Assembly: GCA_002307145.1 (NCBI GenBank)
Contig: DBTR01000094.1
Location: forward strand, 5,140 to 21,638
Source: Rhodospirillum sp. UBA1311
Lineage (GTDB): Bacteria > Pseudomonadota > Alphaproteobacteria > Rhodospirillales > Rhodospirillaceae
Direction: 5' to 3'
DNA: 16,499 bases
This document shows positions 1 through 7,500 of the stretch, one piece after another (position 1 is the stretch's first letter; the number at the start of each line of letters is the position of its first letter). The notes under the pieces are model-generated. The model saw only the letters and a program-made list of their open reading frames with translations. It had not been told where the DNA came from and did no database searches. Position numbers and translations under genes: made by a program.

Positions 1-124
1 GCCAGGTGCCGATCGGCCGGTCGAGGCGCATCAGCTTCAGGTACGGCCGCGCCTTTGCCGGGGCGCGGTCGGTCCAGTCGCCTTTCGGCATGTCGGTGAA
101 GCGGGTTTCCTCGGGCGTGTCCAT
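1..124 (-). CDS. ubiA: 4-hydroxybenzoate polyprenyltransferase, 5' part only
   Basis: The minus strand encodes the first 41 residues of a protein that runs off the left edge of the window. The peptide starts MDTPEETRF and reaches RPYLKLMRLDRPIGTW. The pattern of a short hydrophilic lead, then Y-x-x-L-x-R-x-D-R-P-I-G-T-W, is typical of the start of UbiA-family prenyltransferases, which attach the polyprenyl tail to 4-hydroxybenzoate in the inner membrane during ubiquinone synthesis. The Asp-rich catalytic motifs and the membrane helices would lie beyond the edge, so they cannot be checked. The gene is divergent from rsmE with only 50 bp between the two starts. The ATG at 124-122 was chosen because the conserved region follows directly; no strong Shine-Dalgarno sequence is visible. 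The family call rests on a short peptide. Confidence 0.8.
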   Translation of the reverse strand, partial: MDTPEETRFTDMPKGDWTDRAPAKARPYLKLMRLDRPIGTW

Positions 125-147
125 GAGGCATACACTACGTCAGAACC

Positions 148-174
148 TTCGCCCGCAAAATTGGATTTCGCCCG
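148..174. repeat. 8-bp direct repeat in the ubiA/rsmE divergent gap
   Basis: TTCGCCCG occurs at 148-155 and again at 167-174, offset by 19 bp, and fills much of the 50-bp region between the divergent starts of ubiA and rsmE. Two helical-phase copies could be an operator, but the motif is short and G+C rich, so chance is a fair explanation. I see no convincing promoter hexamers for either gene here. Confidence 0.3.
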
Positions 175-933
175 ATGACCCGCATCGCCAGCACCGCGCC
201 GCGCCTGTTCGTTCCCGACCCGCTTTCGGAAGGCAGCGAGACGCTCTTGAGCCCGGCGCAGGCGCATTACCTGCGCGACGTAATGCGGATGAACGTCGGC
301 GACGCGGTGCGGCTGTTCAACGGCCGCGACGGCATGTGGCTGGCCTCGATCGCCGCGCTCGGCAAGAGCAAGGGCGCGCTTGGCGTCGAGAGCCTGATCG
401 CGCCGCAGCGCCCCGAGCCGGAAATCTGGCTGCTGTTCGCGCCGCTGAAGGCGCAGCGCCAGGACATGCTGGTGGAGAAGGCGGTGGAGTTGGGGGTCTC
501 GGTATTGCAGCCGGTGCTGACCCAGCGCACCCAAACCCGCCGGATCAACGCCGAGCGCCTCGAAGCCCAGGTGATCGAGGCCGCCGAGCAATGCGAACGC
601 CTCACCCTCCCGGAAGTCCGCCCGCTCGCCGAGTTGAGCGGAGTTCTGGGCGCGTGGGAGCCTTCGCGACGGCTGTTCTACGGCGATGAAACCGGCAACG
701 GCGCAGCCGCGCTTGCAGCATTTTCCGCACCGCGCGGCGTTGGAGGCGATGCGCTTCTGGTTGGGCCCGAGGGAGGATTTTCACCCCAGGAGCTTGACGT
801 TTTGGCCGCCGCTTCCTTTTCTAGTGGGGTCGGTCTCGGGCCGCGCATTCTGCGCGCCGAGACCGCCGCCCTCGCCGCCCTCGCGCTTTGGCAAGCGGTT
901 CGCGGCGACGGGGCCCGACTCCCGGGGCATTGA
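175..933 (+). CDS. rsmE: 16S rRNA (uracil1498-N3)-methyltransferase
   Basis: A 252-residue protein of the RsmE family, the usual length. The enzyme uses S-adenosylmethionine to methylate N3 of U1498 in helix 44 of 16S rRNA in the assembled small subunit. The N-terminal PUA-like part (about residues 1-75) contains HYLRDVMRM and VRLFNGRDGMW. The C-terminal SPOUT methyltransferase domain carries RQDMLVEKAVELGV, the QCER segment, the glycine-rich LLVGPEGGFSPQE loop and the knot-forming LGPRILRAETA segment that holds the cofactor. These are the conserved family landmarks and all are intact. The ATG at 175 puts the first conserved strand (RLFVPDPL) about ten residues in; the Shine-Dalgarno sequence is weak. 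gshA follows after 31 nt on the same strand, so the two are probably co-transcribed. Family assignment is secure; function is by family. Confidence 0.95.
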   Translation: MTRIASTAPRLFVPDPLSEGSETLLSPAQAHYLRDVMRMNVGDAVRLFNGRDGMWLASIAALGKSKGALGVESLIAPQRPEPEIWLLFAPLKAQRQDMLVEKAVELGVSVLQPVLTQRTQTRRINAERLEAQVIEAAEQCERLTLPEVRPLAELSGVLGAWEPSRRLFYGDETGNGAAALAAFSAPRGVGGDALLVGPEGGFSPQELDVLAAASFSSGVGLGPRILRAETAALAALALWQAVRGDGARLPGH

Positions 934-964
934 CACCCGTTTTTTGGACGACCGGAGTTCGATC

Positions 965-2329
965 ATGACCACCACAGTTTCGGACTCCCCTGCGATCGCG
1001 GGCGTCGCCGACCTTGCCGAATACCTGGCATCCGGCAACAAGCCCAAGAGCGCATGGCGCATCGGCACCGAGCACGAAAAGTTCGTGTTCTGCCGCAACA
1101 GCCTGAAGCCCTTGCCCTACGACGGCGAGAAGAGCATCCGTCACTTGCTGGAAGCGATGATTCCGCACGGCTGGACCCCGGTGTTCGAGGGTGAAAACCC
1201 GATCGCCCTCAGCCACCCGGACGGCTCCTCGATCACCCTGGAGCCCGGCGGCCAGCTCGAACTCTCCGGTGCGCCGCTCAAGACCGTCCACGACACCTGC
1301 GTCGAGACCTCGACCCACCTGACGCAACTCAAGGCGATCGCCGAGCCCCTCGGCATCGGCATGATCGGCCTCGGCTTCCACCCGAAGTGGCCGCGCGAGA
1401 TGTTCCCGTGGATGCCCAAGGGCCGCTACGACATCATGCACCGCTACATGCCGACCAAGGGCAACCTCGGCATCGACATGATGATCCGCACCTGCACCGT
1501 CCAGGTGAACCTCGACTTCGCCTCCGAAGCCGACATGATCAAGAAGTTCCGCGTCTCCCTCGCGCTCCAGCCGATCGCGACGGCGCTGTTCGCCAATTCG
1601 CCGTTCACCGAGGGCAAGCCCAACGGCTTCAAGAGCTATCGCGCCAACATCTGGACCGACACCGATCCCGACCGCACCGGCACGCCGGAATTCGTCTTCG
1701 AGAGCGGCATGGGCTTCGAACGCTACGTCGACTACCTCCTCGACGTGCCGATGTATTTCGTCAAGCGCGACGGCCGCTACATCGACGCCGCCGGGCAGTC
1801 GTTCCGCGACTTCATGGCCGGACGCCTCCCCGCGCTCCCCGGCGAACGCCCGACGATCAAGGACTGGGAAGACCACATCACCGTCGCCTTCCCCGAAGTC
1901 CGGCTCAAGCGCTACCTCGAAATGCGCGGCGCCGACGGCAGCCGCTGGTGCCACCTCTGCGCGCTCCCCGCGCTCTGGGTCGGCCTGCTCTACGACGACA
2001 CCGCCCTCGACGCCGCCTGGGATATCGCCAAGCGCTGGGACGCCGCCGACCACTTCGCCATGGCCGCGGTCGCCCGCAAGGACGGCCTCGACGCCACGTT
2101 CAAATGCCGCCCGCTCAAGGATATCGCCCGCGACGTCCTCGCCATCGCCGACGACGGCCTCGAACGCCGCGAAAAGCTCAATGCCTCGGGCGAAGACGAA
2201 ACCAAATTCCTCCGCGTCCTCCACGCCATGGTCGATACCGGCAAAACCCAGGCCGACGAACTCCTCGACCTCTACAACGGCCCGTGGAAGCAGTCGGTCG
2301 ACCCGGCGTTCGAGACGTTCTCGTATTGA
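965..2329 (+). CDS. gshA: Glutamate-cysteine ligase, alphaproteobacterial/plant type
   Basis: A 454-residue cytoplasmic enzyme that makes gamma-glutamylcysteine from glutamate, cysteine and ATP, the first step of glutathione synthesis. It belongs to the plant/alphaproteobacterial class of glutamate-cysteine ligases, which differs from the E. coli type. Conserved segments are RIGTEHEKF (residues 32-40, substrate and metal site), LEPGGQLELSG (92-102), MPKGRYDIMHRYMPTKG (150-166), MIRTCTVQVNLDF (173-185) and RWCHLCALPALWVG near residue 325. The length fits mature enzymes of this class. The start at 965 has GGAG at 954-957, seven bases upstream; the longer open frame (from 686) lies inside rsmE in another frame and is rejected. 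rsmE lies 31 nt upstream. The stop is followed after 10 nt by repeat copy A. The partner gshB is not in the window. Confidence 0.96.
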   Translation: MTTTVSDSPAIAGVADLAEYLASGNKPKSAWRIGTEHEKFVFCRNSLKPLPYDGEKSIRHLLEAMIPHGWTPVFEGENPIALSHPDGSSITLEPGGQLELSGAPLKTVHDTCVETSTHLTQLKAIAEPLGIGMIGLGFHPKWPREMFPWMPKGRYDIMHRYMPTKGNLGIDMMIRTCTVQVNLDFASEADMIKKFRVSLALQPIATALFANSPFTEGKPNGFKSYRANIWTDTDPDRTGTPEFVFESGMGFERYVDYLLDVPMYFVKRDGRYIDAAGQSFRDFMAGRLPALPGERPTIKDWEDHITVAFPEVRLKRYLEMRGADGSRWCHLCALPALWVGLLYDDTALDAAWDIAKRWDAADHFAMAAVARKDGLDATFKCRPLKDIARDVLAIADDGLERREKLNASGEDETKFLRVLHAMVDTGKTQADELLDLYNGPWKQSVDPAFETFSY

Positions 2330-2339
2330 AACAACAAGG

Positions 2340-2517
2340 CCAGGGCTCTGCCCTGGACCCGCCAAGGGCCGAAAGGCCCTTGGAACCCGCAACTTGGTTT
2401 TTGCGCGTAGCGGGATAGAATCACCGCTTCCACGCGATGGCTGATTGCGCTTCGCGCGAAAAACAAAACATAAGGGATCCAAGGGCCCGAGGCCCTTGGC
2501 GGGCGTGGGCGGAGTCC
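2340..2517 (+). repeat. Interspersed palindromic repeat, copy A
   Basis: This fills most of the 222-bp gap between gshA and the chorismate mutase gene. In order it has hairpin I (7-bp stem 2340-2346/2350-2356, loop TCT), hairpin II (9-bp stem 2362-2370/2375-2383, GAAA loop), a long core inverted repeat (TTTTTGCGCG at 2398-2407 pairing with CGCGCGAAAAA at 2453-2463 with one bulged G), and hairpin III (9-bp stem 2479-2487/2491-2499, loop CGA). The arms of hairpins II and III are identical in sequence. The last part, to 2517, is a decayed inverted copy of the left end, so the whole element is an imperfect palindrome. Copies B (8053-8238) and C (11813-12007) share the core and architecture. No coding potential is supported here. 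Confidence 0.85.
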
Positions 2518-2551
2518 ATAACCCTTCCCTTCCACCACCGGAGACGCCGCG

Positions 2552-2878
2552 ATGACCCTCGACGCCCCTGCCGACATGGACGCACTGCGCGCCGCGATCG
2601 ACGAGTTGGATCGGCGGATCGTGCCGTTGCTGGTGGAGCGCACCGCGCGGGTACGGAGTGCGGCGGCATTCAAGCCGACGCGGGAGGCGGTGGTGGTGCC
2701 CTGGCGGATCGAGGACGTGGTGGCGAAGGCTGCCGCGCATGCGGAAGCGGCGGGAGCCGATCCCGCCGCGATTGCCTTGATGTATCGCGCGATCGTGGAC
2801 ATTTCGATCGGCGAGGAGGCGAAGGCGTGGGACGCCTTACACCCGCGTGCCGCCGACGGTGATGCCGTCGATGCGTAG
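2552..2878 (+). CDS. Small chorismate mutase (AroQ/PchB-like)
   Basis: A 108-residue all-helical protein of the AroQ chorismate mutase fold. The family converts chorismate to prephenate for phenylalanine and tyrosine synthesis; some relatives (PchB) are isochorismate-pyruvate lyases. Visible landmarks are LRAAIDELDRRIVPLLVER (helix 1, residues 12-30; Arg13 and Arg30 match the usual substrate arginines), SAAAFKP with Lys41 in the active-site loop, VPWRIEDVV (49-57) and MYRAIVDISIGEEAKAW (77-93). Where E. coli chorismate mutase and PchB have a glutamine, this protein seems to have glutamate (about residue 89). The ATG at 2552 has GGAG at 2540-2543, eight bases upstream. The C-terminal tail, about 12 residues past the last helix, is encoded inside the convergent tldD 3' end. 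It is a free-standing domain, not fused to prephenate dehydratase. Mutase versus lyase cannot be decided from sequence alone. Confidence 0.88.
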   Translation: MTLDAPADMDALRAAIDELDRRIVPLLVERTARVRSAAAFKPTREAVVVPWRIEDVVAKAAAHAEAAGADPAAIALMYRAIVDISIGEEAKAWDALHPRAADGDAVDA

Positions 2879-4282
2879 GGTCGGCTGACCGACGCCGACC
2901 GGAACGCCCTGTCCTTCCTTGCCGCAGGTTCCGACGCCATGGTCGAGGGCGAGGTCGTTGCCCACCGCCGAGACGCGGGTGAGGACATCGGGGCCGTGGC
3001 CGATCAGCATCGCGCCCTTGACCGGCGCGCCGATCTTGCCGTCTTCGATCAGGTAGGCTTCCGACGCCGAGAACACGAACTTGCCCGAGGTGATGTCGAC
3101 CTGGCCGCCGCCGAAGTTGACGGCGTAGAGGCCGTTTTTCACCCCGGCGAGGATTTCCGCCGGGTCCTGGCTTCCGCCCATCATCACGGTGTTGGTCATG
3201 CGCGGCATCGGGGCGTGGGCGTGGCTTTCGCGGCGGCCGTTGCCGGTGGCGGCGACGCCCATCAGGCGGGCGTTCATCCGGTCCTGCATGTAGCCTTTCA
3301 AGATACCATCCTCGATCAGCACGGTGCGCTGCGAGGGGGTGCCTTCGTCGTCGATGGAGAGCGAGCCGCGCCGGTCGGCGATGGTGCCGTCATCAACCAC
3401 GGTGACGCCCTTGGCCGCGACGCGCTCGCCGATCTTACCCGCGAAGGCCGAGGTACCCTTGCGGTTGAAGTCGCCTTCGAGGCCGTGGCCGATGGCTTCG
3501 TGCAGCAGGATACCGGGCCAGCCGGGGCCGAGGACGACGGTCATTTCGCCCGCCGGGGCGTCGATCGAGGCGAGATTCACTTCCGCCTGCCGCACCGCTT
3601 CGTCCACCGCGTTTTTCCAGGCGTCGGGGGTGACGAAGCGGGCGTAGGATTCGCGCCCGCCGCAGCCGAACGAGCCGGTTTCGCGGCGGCCATTGCGTTC
3701 CATCATCACCGAGACGTTGACCCGCACCAGCGGCCGGACGTCGAAGGCGAGCGAGCCATCGGCGCGCAGCACCGCCACCGCCTGCCAGGACGCCGCGAGC
3801 GAGGCCATCACCTGCTTCACCGCCGGATCCTTGGCCCGCGCGTAGGCGTCGATCGCCTTGAGGATATCGACCTTCTCGGCGAATTCGCGATCTTCGAGCG
3901 GGTTGATCTCGGCGTAGAGGTGGCGGTTGGTCTTGGGCGGCGCGACCTGGAGGCTGCCCGAGTGGCCGCCCCTGGCCGCCTGCACCGTCGCGGCGGCGCG
4001 CTTCAGAAGCGCCTCGTTGAAGCCTTCGGCGTGGGCGTAGCCGGTGGCCTCGCCCGCGACCGAGCGCAGGCCGAAGCCGTGGCCACTGGTGTAGCTCGCG
4101 GTCTTGACCACGCCGTCATCGAGCGCGATCGCCTCGGAACGGCGGGATTCGAGGAACAGTTCGCCGTCGTCGCAGCCTTCGAGCGCGCCCGCGACGATCG
4201 CCGCGGCCTTCGCCGAATCGAGGCCGGCGGGAGCGAAAAACAGCTCGTCGGGGGTGGCGGAAAGGGCTCTGGCGTCGGGCAT
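2837..4282 (-). CDS. tldD: TldD family metalloprotease subunit
   Basis: A 481-residue protein of the TldD/PmbA family, the usual length. In E. coli TldD pairs with TldE (PmbA) as a cytoplasmic zinc protease that degrades unfolded peptides and matures microcin B17. The zinc motif is HEAIGH at residues 261-266, within PGILLHEAIGHGLEGDF, and the conserved C-terminal GTCGKEGQ places a cysteine at 453, known in the family as a further metal ligand. Both are intact. The start at 4282 was preferred over an upstream in-frame ATG at 4327 because GCAGGAG (4296-4290 on the minus strand) sits seven bases before it. The gene is convergent with the chorismate mutase gene and their 3' ends overlap by 42 bp; it is divergent from the large oxidoreductase gene. 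The TldE partner is not in this window. Confidence 0.96.
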   Translation of the reverse strand: MPDARALSATPDELFFAPAGLDSAKAAAIVAGALEGCDDGELFLESRRSEAIALDDGVVKTASYTSGHGFGLRSVAGEATGYAHAEGFNEALLKRAAATVQAARGGHSGSLQVAPPKTNRHLYAEINPLEDREFAEKVDILKAIDAYARAKDPAVKQVMASLAASWQAVAVLRADGSLAFDVRPLVRVNVSVMMERNGRRETGSFGCGGRESYARFVTPDAWKNAVDEAVRQAEVNLASIDAPAGEMTVVLGPGWPGILLHEAIGHGLEGDFNRKGTSAFAGKIGERVAAKGVTVVDDGTIADRRGSLSIDDEGTPSQRTVLIEDGILKGYMQDRMNARLMGVAATGNGRRESHAHAPMPRMTNTVMMGGSQDPAEILAGVKNGLYAVNFGGGQVDITSGKFVFSASEAYLIEDGKIGAPVKGAMLIGHGPDVLTRVSAVGNDLALDHGVGTCGKEGQGVPVGVGQPTLRIDGITVGGTRV

Positions 4283-4566
4283 CGAAAAACTCCTGCACTG
4301 CAGAAACGAGGGGCTGGAACCGCGCATTTAACGCTTTTCAAATCGCGTCCGGGGTGCGAAAACGCAAGTCGCATGGGCGCCAAAACGGCGAGACGCCACG
4401 GCCCATTGTACGCATACCTCCCACCGCGTCGCGACCGAAACTTCGCAATGCGCCGGATGTGTATGACTTCGCGCAAAGCGCGCACGGGCTCGATCCCGAT
4501 GCGAAGCCAATCCTCTTCGTCGGCTGGACTGCAAACCGAGTGATGACATTTTCCGGGGGCCACTTC
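4283..4566. other. Divergent non-coding region between tldD and the oxidoreductase gene
   Basis: This 284-bp gap lies between two divergent starts and should hold promoters for both. A frame is open through it from a GTG at 4354 into the oxidoreductase gene, but its codons (for example ATA, CGA, AAT, GTA, CCA) lack the strong G/C third-position bias of the gene body, so I treat it as non-coding. Small inverted repeats are visible (TGCG-AAAA-CGCA at 4355-4366; a GCGC-AAA-GCGC motif near 4475). I could not pick promoter hexamers with confidence. Confidence 0.55.
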
Positions 4567-7500
4567 ATGGACAGCGTAACCGGTTCGGCCTTGAAACTCG
4601 GCTTCAGCCTGGACTTCGCGGACCTCTATTCGCGTGACGGCCTGGCGCGGCTCGATGCCGCGTTCGTTGAGTTTCTGCGTGCCCGCGCGCCCGAGCGGGC
4701 CGAGGCGCTGCTCGCCGCCCGCGCCGCGCCCGAGACTCTCGCGCGCAAGGCCGAGGCCGAGCTTCTTCTCGGCATCGGCGGCGATTTCGACGCCTTCGTC
4801 GGCGAACTCTTCGGCGTCGAAGCCGAACTCGCCGACCTGCGCGCCGCGCAGGATGCGCTCGGCCCGTTGTTCGCGGCCAAGCGCCTGTTCGTGCAGCGTC
4901 GCGCGCTCAAAACCTACAAACCCGAGGCCGCCGCAAGCTTCGACGGCGAGGCGTTGACCGAAGCGGTGGAGGCGCGCCTCGGCGGCCGCTTCACCGAGAT
5001 GGGCTTCGCCACCGCGGTGATGGCGTGGCTCGACGACGCCGAGGCGCATGCCGACGACCTCGACCTGTTCGCGCGCTTCGCCGCCTGGGCGAGCCTCGCG
5101 CCCGAGGGGCGGTGCGCACATACCCACAGCGTCCTCTTCACCCAACCCGGCAAGCACGACCCGATGGAACTGGTGCCGACCGTCGACCGCGCCGACGGCC
5201 CGGTGCCGGTCAAGGAAGCCTCGCCGCACGGCTGGCGTCGCCGCGAAGGCTTCGACCTCACCGACCCCGGCGCGGACCTCGCGCACGCGCTCGACCAGGG
5301 CAACTACTGCATCACCTGCCACAACCAGGGCAAGGATTCCTGCTCCACCGGAATGAAGGACAAGGCCACCGGCGCAATCGCGGTCAACCCGCTCGGCCGC
5401 CGCATGGCGGGCTGCCCGCTCGAAGAGCGGATTTCCGAGATGATCGCCGCCAAGACCGCAGGCAACGCCGCCGCCGCGCTCGGGCTGGTGACGGTGGACA
5501 ACCCGCTCTGCGCCGGAACCGGCCACCGCATCTGCAACGACTGCATGGTCGCCTGCATCTACCAGAACCAGATGCGCGACCCGGTGAACATCCCCGAGAT
5601 CGAAACCCGGGTGCTGAAGGACATCCTCATCCTGCCCTGGGGCTTCGAGATCTACGCGCTGATGACGCGCTGGAACCCGTTCTCTATCCGCCAGCCGCTG
5701 CCCGCGCCGGAAACCGGCTACGCGGTGCTGGTCGCGGGCCTCGGCCCGGCGGGCTACAGCCTCGCGCAGCGCCTGCTGCGCGACGGTCACAGCGTCACCG
5801 CCGTCGACGGCTTGAAGATCGAGCCGATCGACGCGGCAATCTCGGGCGTCGCCGCCGACGGGTCGGAGGTGCCGTTCGCCCCGATCCGCGACATCCGCGC
5901 ACTCTGGAAGAACCTCGGCGACCGCGTCACCGCAGGCTTCGGCGGCGTCGCCGAATACGGCATCACGGTGCGCTGGGACAAGAATTTCCTCACCGTGATC
6001 CGCCTGATCCTCGAACGCGACCGGCGCTTCCGGATGTTCGGCGGCGTGCGCTTCGGCTCGACCATGGACTTCGACGACGCCAAGGCGTTCGGCTTCGACC
6101 ATGTCGCGCTCTGCCTCGGCGCGGGCAAGCCGACCCTGGTGCCGATGGGCGGCAAGCTCCGGCCCGGCGTGCGTCAGGCTTCCGACTTCCTGATGGCGCT
6201 GCAGCTCACCGGCGCGGCGCACCCCCGCACCGTCGCGAATTTGCAGATTCGCCTGCCCGTCGCGGTGATCGGCGGCGGGCTGACCGCCATCGACAGCTGC
6301 ACCGAGGCGCTCGCCTACTATCCGGTGCAGGTGGAGAAGTTCCTCGCCCGCCACGAAACCCTGGTCGCAGAAAAAGGCCAGGCGGCGGTGGAAGCCGCGT
6401 GGAGCCTGGCCGAGCGGGAAACCGCGCTGGAATTCCTCGCCCATGCCCGCGCCATCCGCGCCGAGCGGGAGCGCGCCAAGACCACCGGGCAGGCCCCGAA
6501 AATCCTCGAACTGCTGCGGTCGTGGGGCGGCGTGACGCTGGTCTATCGCCGCAAGCTCACCGAATCCCCGGCCTACCGCAACAACCACGAGGAAATCATT
6601 AAGGCCCTCGAAGAAGGGATCTCGGTCGCCGAGGAATGGGCTCCGGTCGCGGTGCACGCCGACGCCCACGGCTGGACCGAAACCCTCCAGCTCAAGGGCG
6701 CGGACGGCCGCCAGATCGCCTTCCCGGCACGCACGATCATCGTCGCGGCGGGCACCATCCCCAACACCACGCTGGCGCGCGAAGGCGTCGGCGGGCTGAA
6801 GGTGGACGGCAAGTACTTCCAGGCACTCTCGGAAGACGGCCAGCCGGTCCGCCCCGAATCCACCGCCAAGCCGGAACGCGCCGAAGTCCTGATCGCGGCG
6901 TCCGCCGCCGAGATGCCGGTGTCGTTTTTCGGCGACCTGCACCCCGGCTTCAGCGGCAACGTCGTCACCGCGATGGCGAGCGCCCGCGCCGGCGCGCCGG
7001 TGATCGGGCGCACGCTGGCCAAGGCTCCGCCGGTCGACGCCGACTGGAAAGCCCGCTTCGCCAAGCTCGACCACGACCTGCGCCCGACGCTGAAGCGCGT
7101 CATCCGCCTCACCCCGAACATCGTCGAGGTGGTGGTCCACGCGCCGCTCGCGGCACGGCGTTTCAAGCCGGGGCAGTTCTTCCGCCTGCAGAACTACGCC
7201 GCCAACGCGCCGCAGACCGAAAGCACGCTGCTCGCGATGGAAGGCATCGCGCTGACCGGTGCGTGGGTGAAGCCGGAGATCGGCGAACTCGCGATGATCG
7301 TTCTCGAAATGGGCGGGTCGTCGGATCTCTGCGCCCACCTCTCTCCTGGCGAGCCGCTGGTGGTGATGGGCCCCACCGGCGAAGCCACCGAACTCCCGAA
7401 AAACCAGACCGTCGCCCTCGTCGGCGGCGGCCTCGGCAACGCCGTGCTGTTCTCGATCGGCAAGGCGCTCAAAGACAACGGCTGCCGCGTCCTCTACTTC

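Noticed and set aside
930..958. Perfect TTGACA hexamer at 930-935 as a promoter for gshA
   Set aside because: No -10 element is found at 16-18 bp; the expected position is the ribosome binding site of gshA. Probably chance at the rsmE stop codon.
2398..2463. Core of the repeats as an intrinsic terminator
   Set aside because: The stem begins with T and ends with A on both strands, so the T-run needed after the stem is absent; only the outer hairpins of copies B and C fit a terminator.
821..2740. Open frame of 639 codons on the minus strand across gshA and repeat copy A
   Set aside because: Low-complexity product with no family features, lying opposite a clear gshA gene and running through a hairpin repeat.
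4354..4566. Upstream extension of the oxidoreductase from a GTG at 4354
   Set aside because: Third codon positions lose the strong G/C bias seen after 4567, and the region must hold the divergent promoters.
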